The position numbers were made by a program, and so were the translations under genes. Below are positions 42,160-50,622 of a DNA stretch of 50,622 nt, one piece after another (within the stretch, counting starts at the first letter, position 1; each line of letters begins with the position of its first letter). The notes below the pieces were generated by a model. It had not been told where the DNA came from, searched no databases, and worked only from the letters and a program-made list of their open reading frames with translations. This stretch comes from CAZAFL01 sp964484465. Its GTDB lineage: Bacteria > Bacteroidota > Ignavibacteria > UBA10030 > SZUA-254. The stretch spans positions 1-50,622 of the forward strand of contig CAZAFL010000025.1 of assembly GCA_964484465.1 (NCBI GenBank). The letters are read 5' to 3'.

Positions 42160-43267
42160 CTAATGAGATTTTGGACCAAATTCCATGAGAAAGGCTTTGA
42201 TAAATTCATCGATGTCGCCATCCATCACTGCCTGGGTATTACTTGTTTCGACCTCCGTCCGGTGGTCTTTCACCATATTGTATGGATGGAATACATAGGA
42301 ACGAATTTGACTGCCCCACTCGATCTTTTTCTTTGTACTGTTGAGCGCATCCCGCTTTGCTTCTTCTTCCTCTTTTTTGAGCTGATAGAGACGCGACTTC
42401 AACATTTTCATCGCACGTTCTTTGTTCTGAAATTGTGAGCGTTCCTGCTGGCAGGCAACTACGATTCCTGTCGGGATATGCTTGATACGCACCGCTGTCT
42501 CGACCTTATTTACGTTCTGGCCTCCTTTGCCCCCGGATCGATATGTTGTCACTTCAATATCAGCAGGCGAAATTTCTATCTCCACGTCATCTTCAATTTC
42601 GGGATAGACAAACACAGAGGCAAATGAAGTGTGCCGTCGTGCATTTGAATCGAACGGAGAAATCCGCACCAGGCGATGAACCCCGTTTTCCGCCTTAAGA
42701 TATCCATAGGCAAAAACTCCTTGCACCTCGATAGCAGCGCTTTTGATGCCCGCGCCTTCGCCCACGAGTTCATCGACGAGGAATGTCTTAAACCCTTTCC
42801 GCTCGCACCAGCGTGTGTACATTCGGAGAAGCATTTCCGCCCAATCCTGTGCTTCAGTCCCTCCAGCGCCGGCATGAATTGTCAGAATACAATTTTTATC
42901 ATCATCCTCCCCGCTTAACATATTGCGGAACTCCAGGTCGGCAAGCGCATGTTCGATTGACGAAATTTCAGCTTCAAGTTCAGACGAAATCGATTGGTCT
43001 GACGATTCTTCGGCCAGCTCAATCAGTGTCTGCGCATCCTGAATTTTTTGACGTATGCCCTGCCACGCGTTTACCCACTCTTTCCGTTTGCTAATCTCCT
43101 GCATAACTTTTTGCGCGGCAACGTTATCGTTCCAGAAATTCGGAATGTGTGTCTGTGTCTCGAGGTCGCGGATGATATTTTCCTTTGCGTCCAGGTCAAA
43201 GAAACCTCCGGAGGTCGTTGAGCTTACCTTCGAATTCCCGTAATTGTTCTGTAAAAACTTCAAACAT
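42160..43267 (-). CDS. prfB: Peptide chain release factor 2, with programmed +1 frameshift
   Basis: RF2 ends translation at UGA and UAA. The long frame carries the coiled N-terminal domain, the SPF anticodon-like tripeptide (about residue 203, RISPFDSNARRHTSF) and the catalytic GGQ (about 248-250, SGGKGGQNVNKVETAV). The natural start is the ATG at 43267, reading MFEVFTEQLREFEGKL and ending RRFL at an in-frame TGA (43198..43196). A +1 shift at CTT TGA C joins it to DLDAKENIIRDLE, giving about 368 residues, very near the usual 365. An open frame reaching back to a GTG at 43278 gives a non-RF2 N-terminus and is an artefact. RF2 levels are thus expected to be self-regulated. Confidence 0.97.
43196..43209 (-). 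promoter_or_regulatory. Programmed +1 frameshift site of prfB
   Basis: On the minus strand GGAGG (43209..43205), three bases TTT, then CTT TGA C. The Shine-Dalgarno-like GGAGG ends 3 nt before the slippery CTT, the same geometry as the AGGGGG-TAT-CTT-TGA-C site of Escherichia coli prfB. Low RF2 lets the ribosome pause at TGA and slip forward by one base. Confidence 0.93.
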
Positions 43268-43327
43268 ATGTTATCCACTCTGTAAATAGGTTGGTAATTT
43301 TAATATTTTATCCGCGATAAACGATCC

Positions 43328-43657
43328 TCATAGAGAGAGAGATTCGTTTATGTCAATTTCCATCCTTAATAGTGCGCTGCTCAGGGTTTTACCCTGTGCG
43401 TCGTTTTTTAATGATACCGTTCCGCCTCCGCCAAGCGAATTATGCAATAAGAAATTGAGCGCGTATATATTTTCCAACTCAAAACGCTCGACATCTCCGA
43501 AACAAATCCCTTCAAAATGACGCTTCACCGCTTCAGCGGTTACATATTTCTTCATAATCGGGAAATACTCTGGCTTGCGGGCAATTAAACCGACATTTCC
43601 GGTATCACCTTTATCACCGGAACGGCCATGCGCTAATTTGAAGAGTTGTATCTTCAT
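43328..43657 (-). CDS. AtuA-like ferredoxin-fold domain protein (C-terminal part of a split AtuA)
   Basis: 109 residues starting MKIQLFKLAHGRSGDKGDTG and continuing NVGLIARKPEYFPIMKKYVT. This matches the small C-terminal domain found in acyclic terpene utilisation AtuA proteins, here a separate gene 33 bp after the DUF1446 gene. LNFLLHNSLGGGGTVSLKND is the conserved glycine-rich end. Role unknown; probably acts as a subunit with the upstream protein. Confidence 0.88.
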   Translation of the reverse strand: MKIQLFKLAHGRSGDKGDTGNVGLIARKPEYFPIMKKYVTAEAVKRHFEGICFGDVERFELENIYALNFLLHNSLGGGGTVSLKNDAQGKTLSSALLRMEIDINESLSL

Positions 43658-43690
43658 ACAAATTAACCAATTAAATTCACAAAATGTTTT

Positions 43691-45052
43691 TCATATTTCG
43701 TCTACAATCACTTCCGGAGTTACGGCAGTCTTTGGAAGCAGCGCAGGCCAGTAGGCAATGACATCGCTTGGTTTCGGCCTGCCCCCTGCGAACCCTGTGA
43801 CGCCGGGCGGACCAGTTAAGATCAAAGGAGCGATCTCAGCGCCAAACCGTTCAACTGCTGCTCTATTATGACTTCGTACACCGACTCGCAATACAACTTC
43901 ATTGATAACATTTGGCATCTGGGCAATCGGACCATGACATGAATTTAGACCCAAAAATTCAGTACGAATTTCGTCAAATGTTAAACCTAAATCATTGAGC
44001 CGTGTGCGGAGAATTTGGTCAGCTGCCCGGGCCTTTTCAAGCGCGTCAGGCCATGCATACGTCAGCGTACCGATGGCAGTGAAACCATCTGCATACGACA
44101 TGGAAACTTTGTAGAATTCGGTTGAAGATTTTCCTCGTATACCTTTAATTTTCACCCGATCTTTCCCCTCTTGTTCAAGACGAATAGTCGTGAAATCTGC
44201 CACACACTCAGGTGTTATGTACATCGTGGGATTACCGATCTCGTACAGCAACTGCTCGCTAACTGTTTGCACGGTTACCATGCCGCCTGTATGTTCATGT
44301 TTAGTAATAATAACCTCTCCGTTCGGATACGCTTCCGCGATCGGGAAACCGATATGCGCCAGGTCGGGCACCGATTTCCAGTCGGCAGAAAAATTTCCGC
44401 CGCTCGCCTGCCCGCCACATTCGAGTATGTGCCCGCTAACCACTCCTGTGGCAAGCTTATCCCAATCATCCCACTTCCACCCGAACTCATATATCATCGG
44501 AGCATACGTCAACGCTGTATCGGTCGTTCTACCCGTCACGATGATTTGTGCTCCTTTCGTAAGGGCTTCCACGAGGGGTCTTGCACCAAAATACACATTG
44601 GCACTTACGATACGATCGCGGACAGTCTGAAGGCTGTCACCGGTCTCCATGTTTTTTAAATCAATCCCTTTCCCGGCAAATGAATCAACACAACCAAGAA
44701 TATCATCACCTACAACAACACCGATTTTTAATCCTTTGATGCCGAGCTTTTTGGCGACTGCAAATATTGCATCGCGGCAACCGGTCGGGTTAACGCCGCC
44801 TCCATTAGTAATGACACTGATATTTTTTTCGACAAGAATTGGAAGGATTGTTTCCATCAGCGGGATGAGGTCTTTAGCATATCCGAGTTTCGGGTCCTTC
44901 ATCTTCTGTTTTTGCATGATGGACATCGTTACCTCAGCGAGATAATCCATCATCATATAATCGATAGAGCCTTTTGTTACCTGATCGACGGGAGCAGTCA
45001 GAAGATCACCCCAAAATCCCTGTCCGCTGGCAACTCTAATCTTATCTTTCAT
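43691..45052 (-). CDS. Acyclic terpene utilisation AtuA family protein (DUF1446)
   Basis: 453 residues of DUF1446. The N-terminal part has RVASGQGFWGDLLTAPVDQV and a Gly-rich site ITNGGGVNPTGCRDAIFAVA. VTGRTTDTALTYAPMIYEFG and LECGGQASGGNFSADW follow, then a C-terminal domain ending GFAGGRPKPSDVIAYWPALL. AtuA is needed for acyclic terpene catabolism in Pseudomonas, but the biochemical reaction of the family is unclear, and many carriers have no terpene pathway. In some genomes this and the small ferredoxin-fold part are one protein. It is 57 bp after aspS and 33 bp before the small partner. Confidence 0.92.
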   Translation of the reverse strand: MKDKIRVASGQGFWGDLLTAPVDQVTKGSIDYMMMDYLAEVTMSIMQKQKMKDPKLGYAKDLIPLMETILPILVEKNISVITNGGGVNPTGCRDAIFAVAKKLGIKGLKIGVVVGDDILGCVDSFAGKGIDLKNMETGDSLQTVRDRIVSANVYFGARPLVEALTKGAQIIVTGRTTDTALTYAPMIYEFGWKWDDWDKLATGVVSGHILECGGQASGGNFSADWKSVPDLAHIGFPIAEAYPNGEVIITKHEHTGGMVTVQTVSEQLLYEIGNPTMYITPECVADFTTIRLEQEGKDRVKIKGIRGKSSTEFYKVSMSYADGFTAIGTLTYAWPDALEKARAADQILRTRLNDLGLTFDEIRTEFLGLNSCHGPIAQMPNVINEVVLRVGVRSHNRAAVERFGAEIAPLILTGPPGVTGFAGGRPKPSDVIAYWPALLPKTAVTPEVIVDEI

Positions 45053-45109
45053 GTCAATTTATTACTTATATGCAGTCATTACCGACAGCTTCCCGTATTC
45101 GAGCAACAG

Positions 45110-46873
45110 TTACGTAATTTTTATGTGCAATTCTTTCAGCTGCTGTGGGTCCACATCAGACGGTGAATCATCCATCAACGACATTGCACTCGTTGTTTTG
45201 GGAAATGCAATCACGTCGCGAATCGATTTCTCGCCCGTAAGCAACATACAGATCCGGTCAAAACCGAATGCAATCCCCCCGTGAGGAGGGGCGCCGTAGC
45301 GAAACGCATCGAGCATAAACCCAAATTTTTTCTTCGCCTGTTCATCATCAATACCGAGCAGGTTAAACACCTTTGATTGCATCGTTCGGTCATGAATACG
45401 AATACTTCCGCCGGCAATTTCGTTCCCGTTGTGGACAAGGTCATATGCTCGGGCACGCGCTTTCACTGGTTCGGTGTCGAGAAGATGAGTGTCTTCGGGC
45501 TTTGGCGATGTAAACGGATGATGCATTGCCACATGCCGCCGCTCGGCTTCATCATATTCAAACATCGGAAAGTCGGTAACCCACAACAAATTGTCTTTGG
45601 ATTCATCGATAAGGTTCAGGCGACGAGCCATCTCTAAACGCAGCGTTCCCAGCATCGAAAACGCTTTTGACCAGGTATCAGAAAGAATCAGGATAAGATC
45701 CCCCGGCGATGCATTCATCATTCCACCAATCTCATTGAGCTTTTCCCTGCCGAGGAATTTTTCAATCGGTGCCTCGACACCCGCATCTGTAACTTTCATC
45801 CAGATCAAGCCACCAGCGCCTAAATTTTTCGCGAAATCGGTCAACACATCAAGTTGATTCCTTGTGTATGAACCACAACCTTGTGCGACAAAACCCGCGA
45901 CGACTCCACCCTTGTTGACAACCTCGCTGAAAACTTTAAAAGAACTCTCTTTGACAATGCTGTTGATTGTTACAAATGTCAAGCCAAATCTTGTATCGGG
46001 CTTATCCGAGCCGTAAGTTTCCATCGCGTCTTTGAACGTAAGACAGGGTAATGGAAGAGAAATATTCATTCCCTTGATCTCTTTAAAGAACTGAACCATC
46101 AACCCCTCAGCAACAGCACGAACCTCTTTTTCCCCCACAAACGACATCTCTACGTCTATCTGCGTGAATTCAGGTTGTCGGTCGGCACGCAAATCCTCAT
46201 CACGGAAACATTTCACAATTTGAAAATAGCGGTCCATCCCCGCGACCATGAGAATCTGCTTGTACGTCTGCGGCGATTGAGGGAGCGCATAGAATTTGCC
46301 ATGGTGTACTCTGCTGGGGACAAGGTAATCCCGTGCTCCTTCCGGAGTACTTTTCATGAGGACTGGGGTTTCTATTTCGAGAAACCCGAGCTCGTCAAAA
46401 TATTTTCTTGTGATAAGGTACATCCGGTGGCGAGTCGTAAGATTGCGCTGCATCGGCATCCGGCGCAAATCGAGATAACGATATTGTAAACGAGACTCCT
46501 CATTGACGTCGATTTTCTCTTCAATCGGAAATGGAGGAGTGTCCGCTTTGTTGAGTATCGTCAATTCATCCGCGAGCACGTCGATTTCTCCCGTCGGGAT
46601 GGTGAGGTTTTCTGTGCCCTGAGGGCGACGTTCAACCTTCCCTGACACGGAAATGACAAATTCATTCCTCAACGTGCCGGCGAGTTCATGCACAGCCTGG
46701 TTATTCTTCGGATTAAAGACAACCTGTGTTTTTCCATACCGGTCGCGAAGGTCGATAAACACCACTCCGCCTAAATCACGGCGTGAATCGACCCAACCGG
46801 TCAGGGTGATTATTTTGCCGATATCGGATGAACGACATTCTCCGCAGGTATGTGTCCTTTTCTTATACTCCAT
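45110..46873 (-). CDS. aspS: Aspartyl-tRNA synthetase
   Basis: 587 residues, normal bacterial length. The N-terminal anticodon-binding OB fold contains LTGWVDSRRDLGGVVFIDLR. In the class II core, motif 2 is CFRDEDLRADRQPEFTQIDV. The bacterial GAD insertion lies at about 290-410. Motif 3 is GGIAFGFDRICMLLTGEKS, near the end. It charges tRNA-Asp with aspartate. Whether it is the discriminating or the tRNA-Asn-tolerant form is not decided here. A clean promoter (46953..46925) is upstream, and small gaps suggest that the AtuA pair, prfB and lolCED could be read through from it. Confidence 0.97.
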   Translation of the reverse strand: MEYKKRTHTCGECRSSDIGKIITLTGWVDSRRDLGGVVFIDLRDRYGKTQVVFNPKNNQAVHELAGTLRNEFVISVSGKVERRPQGTENLTIPTGEIDVLADELTILNKADTPPFPIEEKIDVNEESRLQYRYLDLRRMPMQRNLTTRHRMYLITRKYFDELGFLEIETPVLMKSTPEGARDYLVPSRVHHGKFYALPQSPQTYKQILMVAGMDRYFQIVKCFRDEDLRADRQPEFTQIDVEMSFVGEKEVRAVAEGLMVQFFKEIKGMNISLPLPCLTFKDAMETYGSDKPDTRFGLTFVTINSIVKESSFKVFSEVVNKGGVVAGFVAQGCGSYTRNQLDVLTDFAKNLGAGGLIWMKVTDAGVEAPIEKFLGREKLNEIGGMMNASPGDLILILSDTWSKAFSMLGTLRLEMARRLNLIDESKDNLLWVTDFPMFEYDEAERRHVAMHHPFTSPKPEDTHLLDTEPVKARARAYDLVHNGNEIAGGSIRIHDRTMQSKVFNLLGIDDEQAKKKFGFMLDAFRYGAPPHGGIAFGFDRICMLLTGEKSIRDVIAFPKTTSAMSLMDDSPSDVDPQQLKELHIKIT

Positions 46874-46924
46874 GAATCAGAACGAGTTCTCCAATAACTT
46901 GAAAATCAACAACTTGTGGGAAGA

Positions 46925-46953
46925 AATATAGGAAAAAAGAGGGTGAGTATCAA
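46925..46953 (-). promoter_or_regulatory. Predicted sigma70-type promoter of aspS
   Basis: On the minus strand TTGATA (46953..46948), exactly 17 bp, TATATT (46930..46925). The start near 46918 gives a leader of about 45 nt. The -35 box lies directly after the terminator hairpin of the adhesin gene. Confidence 0.6.
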
Positions 46954-46992
46954 ACGAAAAGTGCCATGCATCCGTCACGATGCATGGCACTT
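46951..46992 (-). terminator. Intrinsic terminator of the Ig-repeat protein gene
   Basis: On the minus strand a perfect 14-bp stem, AAGTGCCATGCATC (46992..46979) with GATGCATGGCACTT (46972..46959), around a six-base loop. It is followed by TTCGTTTG. It lies 20 bp after the stop codon. The T run is short. Confidence 0.7.
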
Positions 46993-47012
46993 GTGCGTGT
47001 TGTGAGAGAGAA

Positions 47013-50000
47013 CTATTTGATTAACATCATCTTCTTCGCGCTGACAAACGTCTGACTTGCAATTCCGTCTTCTTCATTTGCAACCTGTTCCGCTACGATG
47101 CGATAGAAGTACACACCGGAAGCAAGATCCGCCGCATTGAATTCGACTTCCTGCTGACCATCTTCCATAGTTTGATGATCATAAAGTGTCGCTACCTCCT
47201 GACCGAGCAAATTATAGATCTTCAAGGTCACGACTGCCGGATTGGCAAGGTCGAAGCGAATCGTCGTCGTCGGGTTGAACGGATTCGGGAAGTTCTGATG
47301 CAGAACATACGCCACGGGCACATCAATACCGCTGACAGGAACTGAGGTGAATGTCACCGGCGCTATGCCTGGAGTTGAGTGAAGGAACGGAACATTAGAA
47401 AGTCGTATCGCACCCCTGATACGTGTCTTCGCCGCGAAGCTAAACGTGTCTATCGACGCACTGTCCCTGAAGGCCTTGTTGAGCTTTAGTACGACCGCAT
47501 ATAGCTCTGCAGGCGTCAATTGTCCAAGACATGCAAGAGAACTATCCGCTTTAGAGACAATCGAATCCACCATCAATCCGTTGAATGGATCAGACGGGCT
47601 CGACGGATCATTGTATGTTAACTGGCCGAGTCCATTCGGGAACTTACTGGTCACGCTTGCTGCAACATTGAGCTTAAGAGCCAGCACTTCCGCAAACAAC
47701 TTATTGTTGTGTACAGCCGGAGGAAGGCTCGTTGCCTGCTTCTTTATCGGCTTGGTTGGATCTGCCACTCCGTTGTGGTCGTAGTAGTCCAAACAGGTCC
47801 TGGAATTACTATGCAGGAAATCACCAGTCTTTGATCTCTTGATCAGGGATTTCTGCACATCAGTAAACTTCGCGATCCTCACCGAATTAGGATTATCTCC
47901 GCCCTTAAGCTTACCGATATACATCGGAGTAGTGGCGGAGTAATAAGAACTGACCTGTCCGAATCCTTTCGGGAATAATTCTTCACCTACGTTCTGAAGG
48001 TTGGGCATAGGTAATCCAAGCTGGTTTTGTATCCATCCCGGAGCATCCTTCTTGTACGCTACCGTTGTACTTTTTACTGACGTCGCCCAGATTACAGTTA
48101 CACTAAAGAAACTGCCCTTGAGTCCACGGCCCTCAATCTGGAATGATTGTCCATTGGATACGCTGGTTGTATATGTAACCAGCTTAACGCTATCCCAGGG
48201 CGTGGTTGGTACAAGCGTATCCACTTTCGCGCCGCTTGTATAGACTTTCCCTCTCGACGCCATAGGAAACTTCAGCGTGAAGCCGGTTGCTGCCGCTGGA
48301 GCGACAATCAACCGTTTGAAAAATACTTTGTCGGCTTTTCGCTTCAGCGATTTCAATTTACCCTTCGTATCCGCGGACGTTGCCCAATCATATGCCGTCG
48401 CTGTACGATACATAGTCGTATCGCCTACCGCCTCCACAACCGTATTCGAGGTACTCGAGTCAAAATTAGCTGTGCCGCTGTAAAACGCCGTAATATTGTG
48501 TACTCCATCTGATAACGTGTTTGTCGAAAACTGAGCAACACCGTTGCCATTAATTGCAATCGGAGAGCCGAGATTCGACACGCCATCCATAAACTGGACT
48601 GTTCCACCATCCGGAACCGACCCATGGACAGTATCCGTAAAGGTCACAAGCTGCCCGGGCTGGGCCTGGCTGGCATCCGTGATCAATACGCTTGATGTCG
48701 GTTCCTTTTCAACCGTCTGTTGGACAGTATTCGACGAACTCGAATCGAAAGTGCTTGATCCTTTATAGAATGCACTCATAGGATGGTTTCCAACCGATAG
48801 ATTGCTTTTCAGCACAGATGCAATGCCCCCAGCACTAACGACAACCGAATCGGTGACAACCCCATCTATGTTAAAGTATACTTTACCGTTGTCCGGTGGA
48901 CCACTGACACTGTCGCGTAAAGTCACGGATTGCACGTATTTCGACGGATTGGGATTTGTCGTCAGCGTACTCGTGGTCGGCTTCTTATTCACAACCTGGA
49001 TCACCGTATTCGAGGTTGCACCAGCATGGTTTGCATCACCTGCATAGAAGGCCGTAATTGAGTGACTTCCGATCGACAATACACTGACATTAAGCGTCGC
49101 GACACCGGATCCATTCAATGTCGACGTTCCGATGACAGTTGCTGAATCCTTAAATGTAATGCTTCCAGTCGGAGTTGGTGAACTGCTGCTTGCAGTCGCA
49201 GTGAACGTCACCGACTGCAAGTATACCGACGGGTTAATATTGGAAGCCAGCGCCAGCGTCGTACTCAAACCATTCACCGTATCCGACAACGCCGAAGATG
49301 TGCTGCCGTTAAAATTAACATCCGCTCCGTAAACAGCTGTAATCGAATGGACACCGATACTGAGTGACGATGTTGAGAATGTTGCCTGACCTGATCCATT
49401 CAGCGATCCTGAGCCGATTGTTGAAGCTCCATCTTTGAACGTCACGCTTCCCGTCGCTATACCGGCTCCCGGCGACACTGCAGTAACCGTCGCTGTAAAT
49501 GTTACTGACTGTCCGACCAATGAGGGATTCGCGTTTGAAGAGACTGCCGTTGTCGTGTTAGACTTGTTCACTGTATCCGATAATGCGGATGACGTGCTGC
49601 TATTGAAATTTGCGTCTGCGCCATATACTGCCGTTATTGAATGCACTCCGGCAGAAATTGAAGACGTCGAGAATGTTGCCTGGCCTGAGCCATTTAATGC
49701 TCCTGAGCCAAGGGTCGATGCGCCATCCTTAAACGTTACACTCCCTGTCGGCGTACCGGCGCCGGGTGATACAGCACTGACGTTTGCTGTAAATGTCACC
49801 GACTGACCATATGTCGACGGATTAACATTCGGTGACACACTGGTTAATGTACTTGCTTTTTTCACCGTGTCCGAAAGAGCCGATGAGGTACTTCCGTTGG
49901 AATTTCCATCGCCGCCATAGACTGCAGTAATGGAATGAACAGAAACGCTCAACCCTGATGTACTGAACGATGCCGAACCGCCGCTTAATGAGCCGGTGCC

Positions 50001-50622
50001 GAGCGTTGTCGCTCCGTCTTTGAATGTTACGGTACCTGTGGCTGTTCCACTTCCGGGCGATACGGTATTCACCGTTGCGGTAAATGTTACAGATTGGCCG
50101 AATACTGAAGGATTAGTATTCGAGACGACATTCGTTGTCGTATTGGCTTTGTTGACAGTATCGGAGAACGCAGGAGAAGTATTTCCGCTGTGATTGGCGT
50201 CGCCGCTATATACTCCGGTCATCGAATGTACACCGACCGTCAATAGACTTGTTGTAAATGATGCGATACCAGATCCGTTTAATGTCGCTGTATCAAGTGC
50301 TGTCGCTCCATCTTTAAAGATGACTGTTCCGCTTGGCGTTGAGGCACCGTTCGTCACCGTTGCAGTAAATGTCACTGACTGTCCATGAACTGATGGATTT
50401 GCGTTCGACGCTAATGCCACATTCGTTGTCGCCTGATTCACAGTCTGAGTAATTGTGGTGCTATCACTCTTGAAGTTACTGTCACCACCATATACAGATT
50501 TGATCTGATGGGAACCTGCCGTTAAGCTTGAAGTTGTAAATTGCGCGCTGTCACCAGCAAGCGACACTGTTCCAAGCAAGCTTACACCATTGTAGAACGT
50601 CACACTTCCAGTCGGCGTATGA
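47013..50622 (-). CDS. Giant Ig-repeat surface protein with T9SS sorting domain (5' end outside window)
   Basis: At least 1202 residues are visible, and the frame is open to the window edge. The apparent start at 50603 is just a GTG valine codon inside a repeat. Eight Ig-like repeats (the first partial) of about 92-95 residues fill residues 1-725. Each contains variants of NPSxxGQSVTFTATV, then GSVTFKDGASTLGSG, SVHSITAVYGGDxN and SSALSDTV, the Big_3/Ig-like repeat pattern of bacterial adhesins. A unique domain of about 350 residues follows, rich in Lys at its start (KGKLKSLKRKADKVFFKRL). The sorting domain is NFPNPFNPTTTIRFDLANP with YNLLGQEVATLYDHQ and SGVYFYRIVAEQ. Surface adhesion or matrix formation is inferred. 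A terminator follows the stop codon. Confidence 0.88.
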   Translation of the reverse strand, partial: HTPTGSVTFYNGVSLLGTVSLAGDSAQFTTSSLTAGSHQIKSVYGGDSNFKSDSTTITQTVNQATTNVALASNANPSVHGQSVTFTATVTNGASTPSGTVIFKDGATALDTATLNGSGIASFTTSLLTVGVHSMTGVYSGDANHSGNTSPAFSDTVNKANTTTNVVSNTNPSVFGQSVTFTATVNTVSPGSGTATGTVTFKDGATTLGTGSLSGGSASFSTSGLSVSVHSITAVYGGDGNSNGSTSSALSDTVKKASTLTSVSPNVNPSTYGQSVTFTANVSAVSPGAGTPTGSVTFKDGASTLGSGALNGSGQATFSTSSISAGVHSITAVYGADANFNSSTSSALSDTVNKSNTTTAVSSNANPSLVGQSVTFTATVTAVSPGAGIATGSVTFKDGASTIGSGSLNGSGQATFSTSSLSIGVHSITAVYGADVNFNGSTSSALSDTVNGLSTTLALASNINPSVYLQSVTFTATASSSSPTPTGSITFKDSATVIGTSTLNGSGVATLNVSVLSIGSHSITAFYAGDANHAGATSNTVIQVVNKKPTTSTLTTNPNPSKYVQSVTLRDSVSGPPDNGKVYFNIDGVVTDSVVVSAGGIASVLKSNLSVGNHPMSAFYKGSSTFDSSSSNTVQQTVEKEPTSSVLITDASQAQPGQLVTFTDTVHGSVPDGGTVQFMDGVSNLGSPIAINGNGVAQFSTNTLSDGVHNITAFYSGTANFDSSTSNTVVEAVGDTTMYRTATAYDWATSADTKGKLKSLKRKADKVFFKRLIVAPAAATGFTLKFPMASRGKVYTSGAKVDTLVPTTPWDSVKLVTYTTSVSNGQSFQIEGRGLKGSFFSVTVIWATSVKSTTVAYKKDAPGWIQNQLGLPMPNLQNVGEELFPKGFGQVSSYYSATTPMYIGKLKGGDNPNSVRIAKFTDVQKSLIKRSKTGDFLHSNSRTCLDYYDHNGVADPTKPIKKQATSLPPAVHNNKLFAEVLALKLNVAASVTSKFPNGLGQLTYNDPSSPSDPFNGLMVDSIVSKADSSLACLGQLTPAELYAVVLKLNKAFRDSASIDTFSFAAKTRIRGAIRLSNVPFLHSTPGIAPVTFTSVPVSGIDVPVAYVLHQNFPNPFNPTTTIRFDLANPAVVTLKIYNLLGQEVATLYDHQTMEDGQQEVEFNAADLASGVYFYRIVAEQVANEEDGIASQTFVSAKKMMLIK
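48430..50622 (-). repeat. Tandem Ig-like domain repeats
   Basis: Eight in-frame repeat units of about 275-288 bp. Approximate borders on the minus strand are 50622-50433 (partial), 50432-50147, 50146-49859, 49858-49565, 49564-49271, 49270-48991, 48990-48706 and 48705-48430. The units between about 50146 and 49271 are the most alike, also at DNA level (the ACGGTATTGGCTTTG-type linker and ACCTTTAAAGATGG-like stretches recur). The outer ones have diverged. This suggests recent duplication or gene conversion in the middle. Confidence 0.85.

Noticed and set aside
42160..43278. prfB start at the GTG at 43278 without frameshift
   Set aside because: The N-terminal 27 residues are unlike RF2, whereas the ATG at 43267 in the other frame plus the CTT TGA C site restores the family sequence.
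49132..50388. Several Val/Thr-rich plus-strand frames within the Ig-repeat gene
   Set aside because: They repeat with the same period as the Ig repeats and mirror them. The minus-strand frame has clear domains and a sorting signal.
48430..50622. CRISPR-like periodic repeats
   Set aside because: The period of about 280 bp is in frame and encodes Ig-like domains, and there are no short identical repeats with unique spacers.

Overview
The window looks like a chromosomal segment from a Gram-negative, non-photosynthetic-type member of the FCB group, most likely Ignavibacteriota/Bacteroidota-Chlorobiota-like. Several features point that way. Four large exported proteins end in a type IX secretion (T9SS) C-terminal sorting domain, three of them with the NYPNPF motif in its NYPNPFNP or NYPNPFRE form. 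There is a PorV/PorQ-type protein, a TonB-dependent receptor with an N-terminal carboxypeptidase-regulatory-like domain, a very large C25 (gingipain/PorU-like) peptidase, a DUF3098 protein and a B-family DNA polymerase. The taxonomic placement is inference: no rRNA or marker phylogeny is available here. There is no sign of phage, insertion sequence or CRISPR. The window reads as ordinary chromosome with a strong emphasis on the cell surface.

Layout. 1-12.6 kb (minus strand): tRNA-Ser(GCT), a monocistronic lipoprotein, then a tight six-gene surface operon read from 12.1 kb down to 0.9 kb. Its order is T9SS cargo, beta-propeller lipoprotein, TonB receptor, PorV/PorQ-like protein, NHL-repeat lipoprotein and DUF1028-TPR protein. 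A single-domain response regulator whose phospho-acceptor Asp is replaced by Glu sits just upstream. 12.6-14.75 kb (plus): a monocistronic T9SS cargo gene with its own promoter and terminator, followed by a candidate stand-alone small RNA with a near-consensus promoter and an intrinsic terminator. 14.75-25.5 kb (minus): a glycan-assembly operon (methyltransferase, GT-C-type membrane protein, two GT9 heptosyltransferase-like proteins, WecG/TagA/CpsF transferase) running directly into the 1802-residue C25 peptidase. 25.8-30.5 kb (plus): tRNA-Ser(GGA), NfeD protease, slipin, family-B DNA polymerase. 30.5-32.0 kb (minus): stand-alone B12-binding domain protein, Maf, small exported FN3-like protein. 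32.2-38.3 kb (plus): LemA, two TPM-domain proteins, a tricorn-like S41 protease, tRNA-Lys and tRNA-Leu, and a canonical CheY-like regulator. 38.3-46.9 kb (minus): small lipoprotein, DUF3098, LolD, two LolC/E permeases, prfB with a classical programmed +1 frameshift, a split AtuA pair and aspS. 47.0 kb to the end (minus): a 5'-truncated giant adhesin-like T9SS protein with tandem Ig-like repeats.

How it fits together. Much of the window serves export to, and display on, the outer membrane. LolCDE handles lipoproteins, PorV-type proteins and the C25 peptidase belong to families involved in T9SS cargo handling, and the glycosyltransferases may make the surface glycan to which such cargo can be attached. 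A consistent promoter pattern could be read by eye: a TTGnnn -35 box, exactly 17 bp, then a TAnnnT -10 box. It occurs upstream of at least nine transcription units and also decides several start codons, the recurrent site for the small RNA being the clearest. The most interesting candidates for undescribed biology are the small RNA at 14.6 kb, the six-gene surface operon with its propeller-insertion lipoprotein and pseudo-receiver, and the glycan/C25 operon. All function statements rest on motif recognition from the sequence; no database search was possible.
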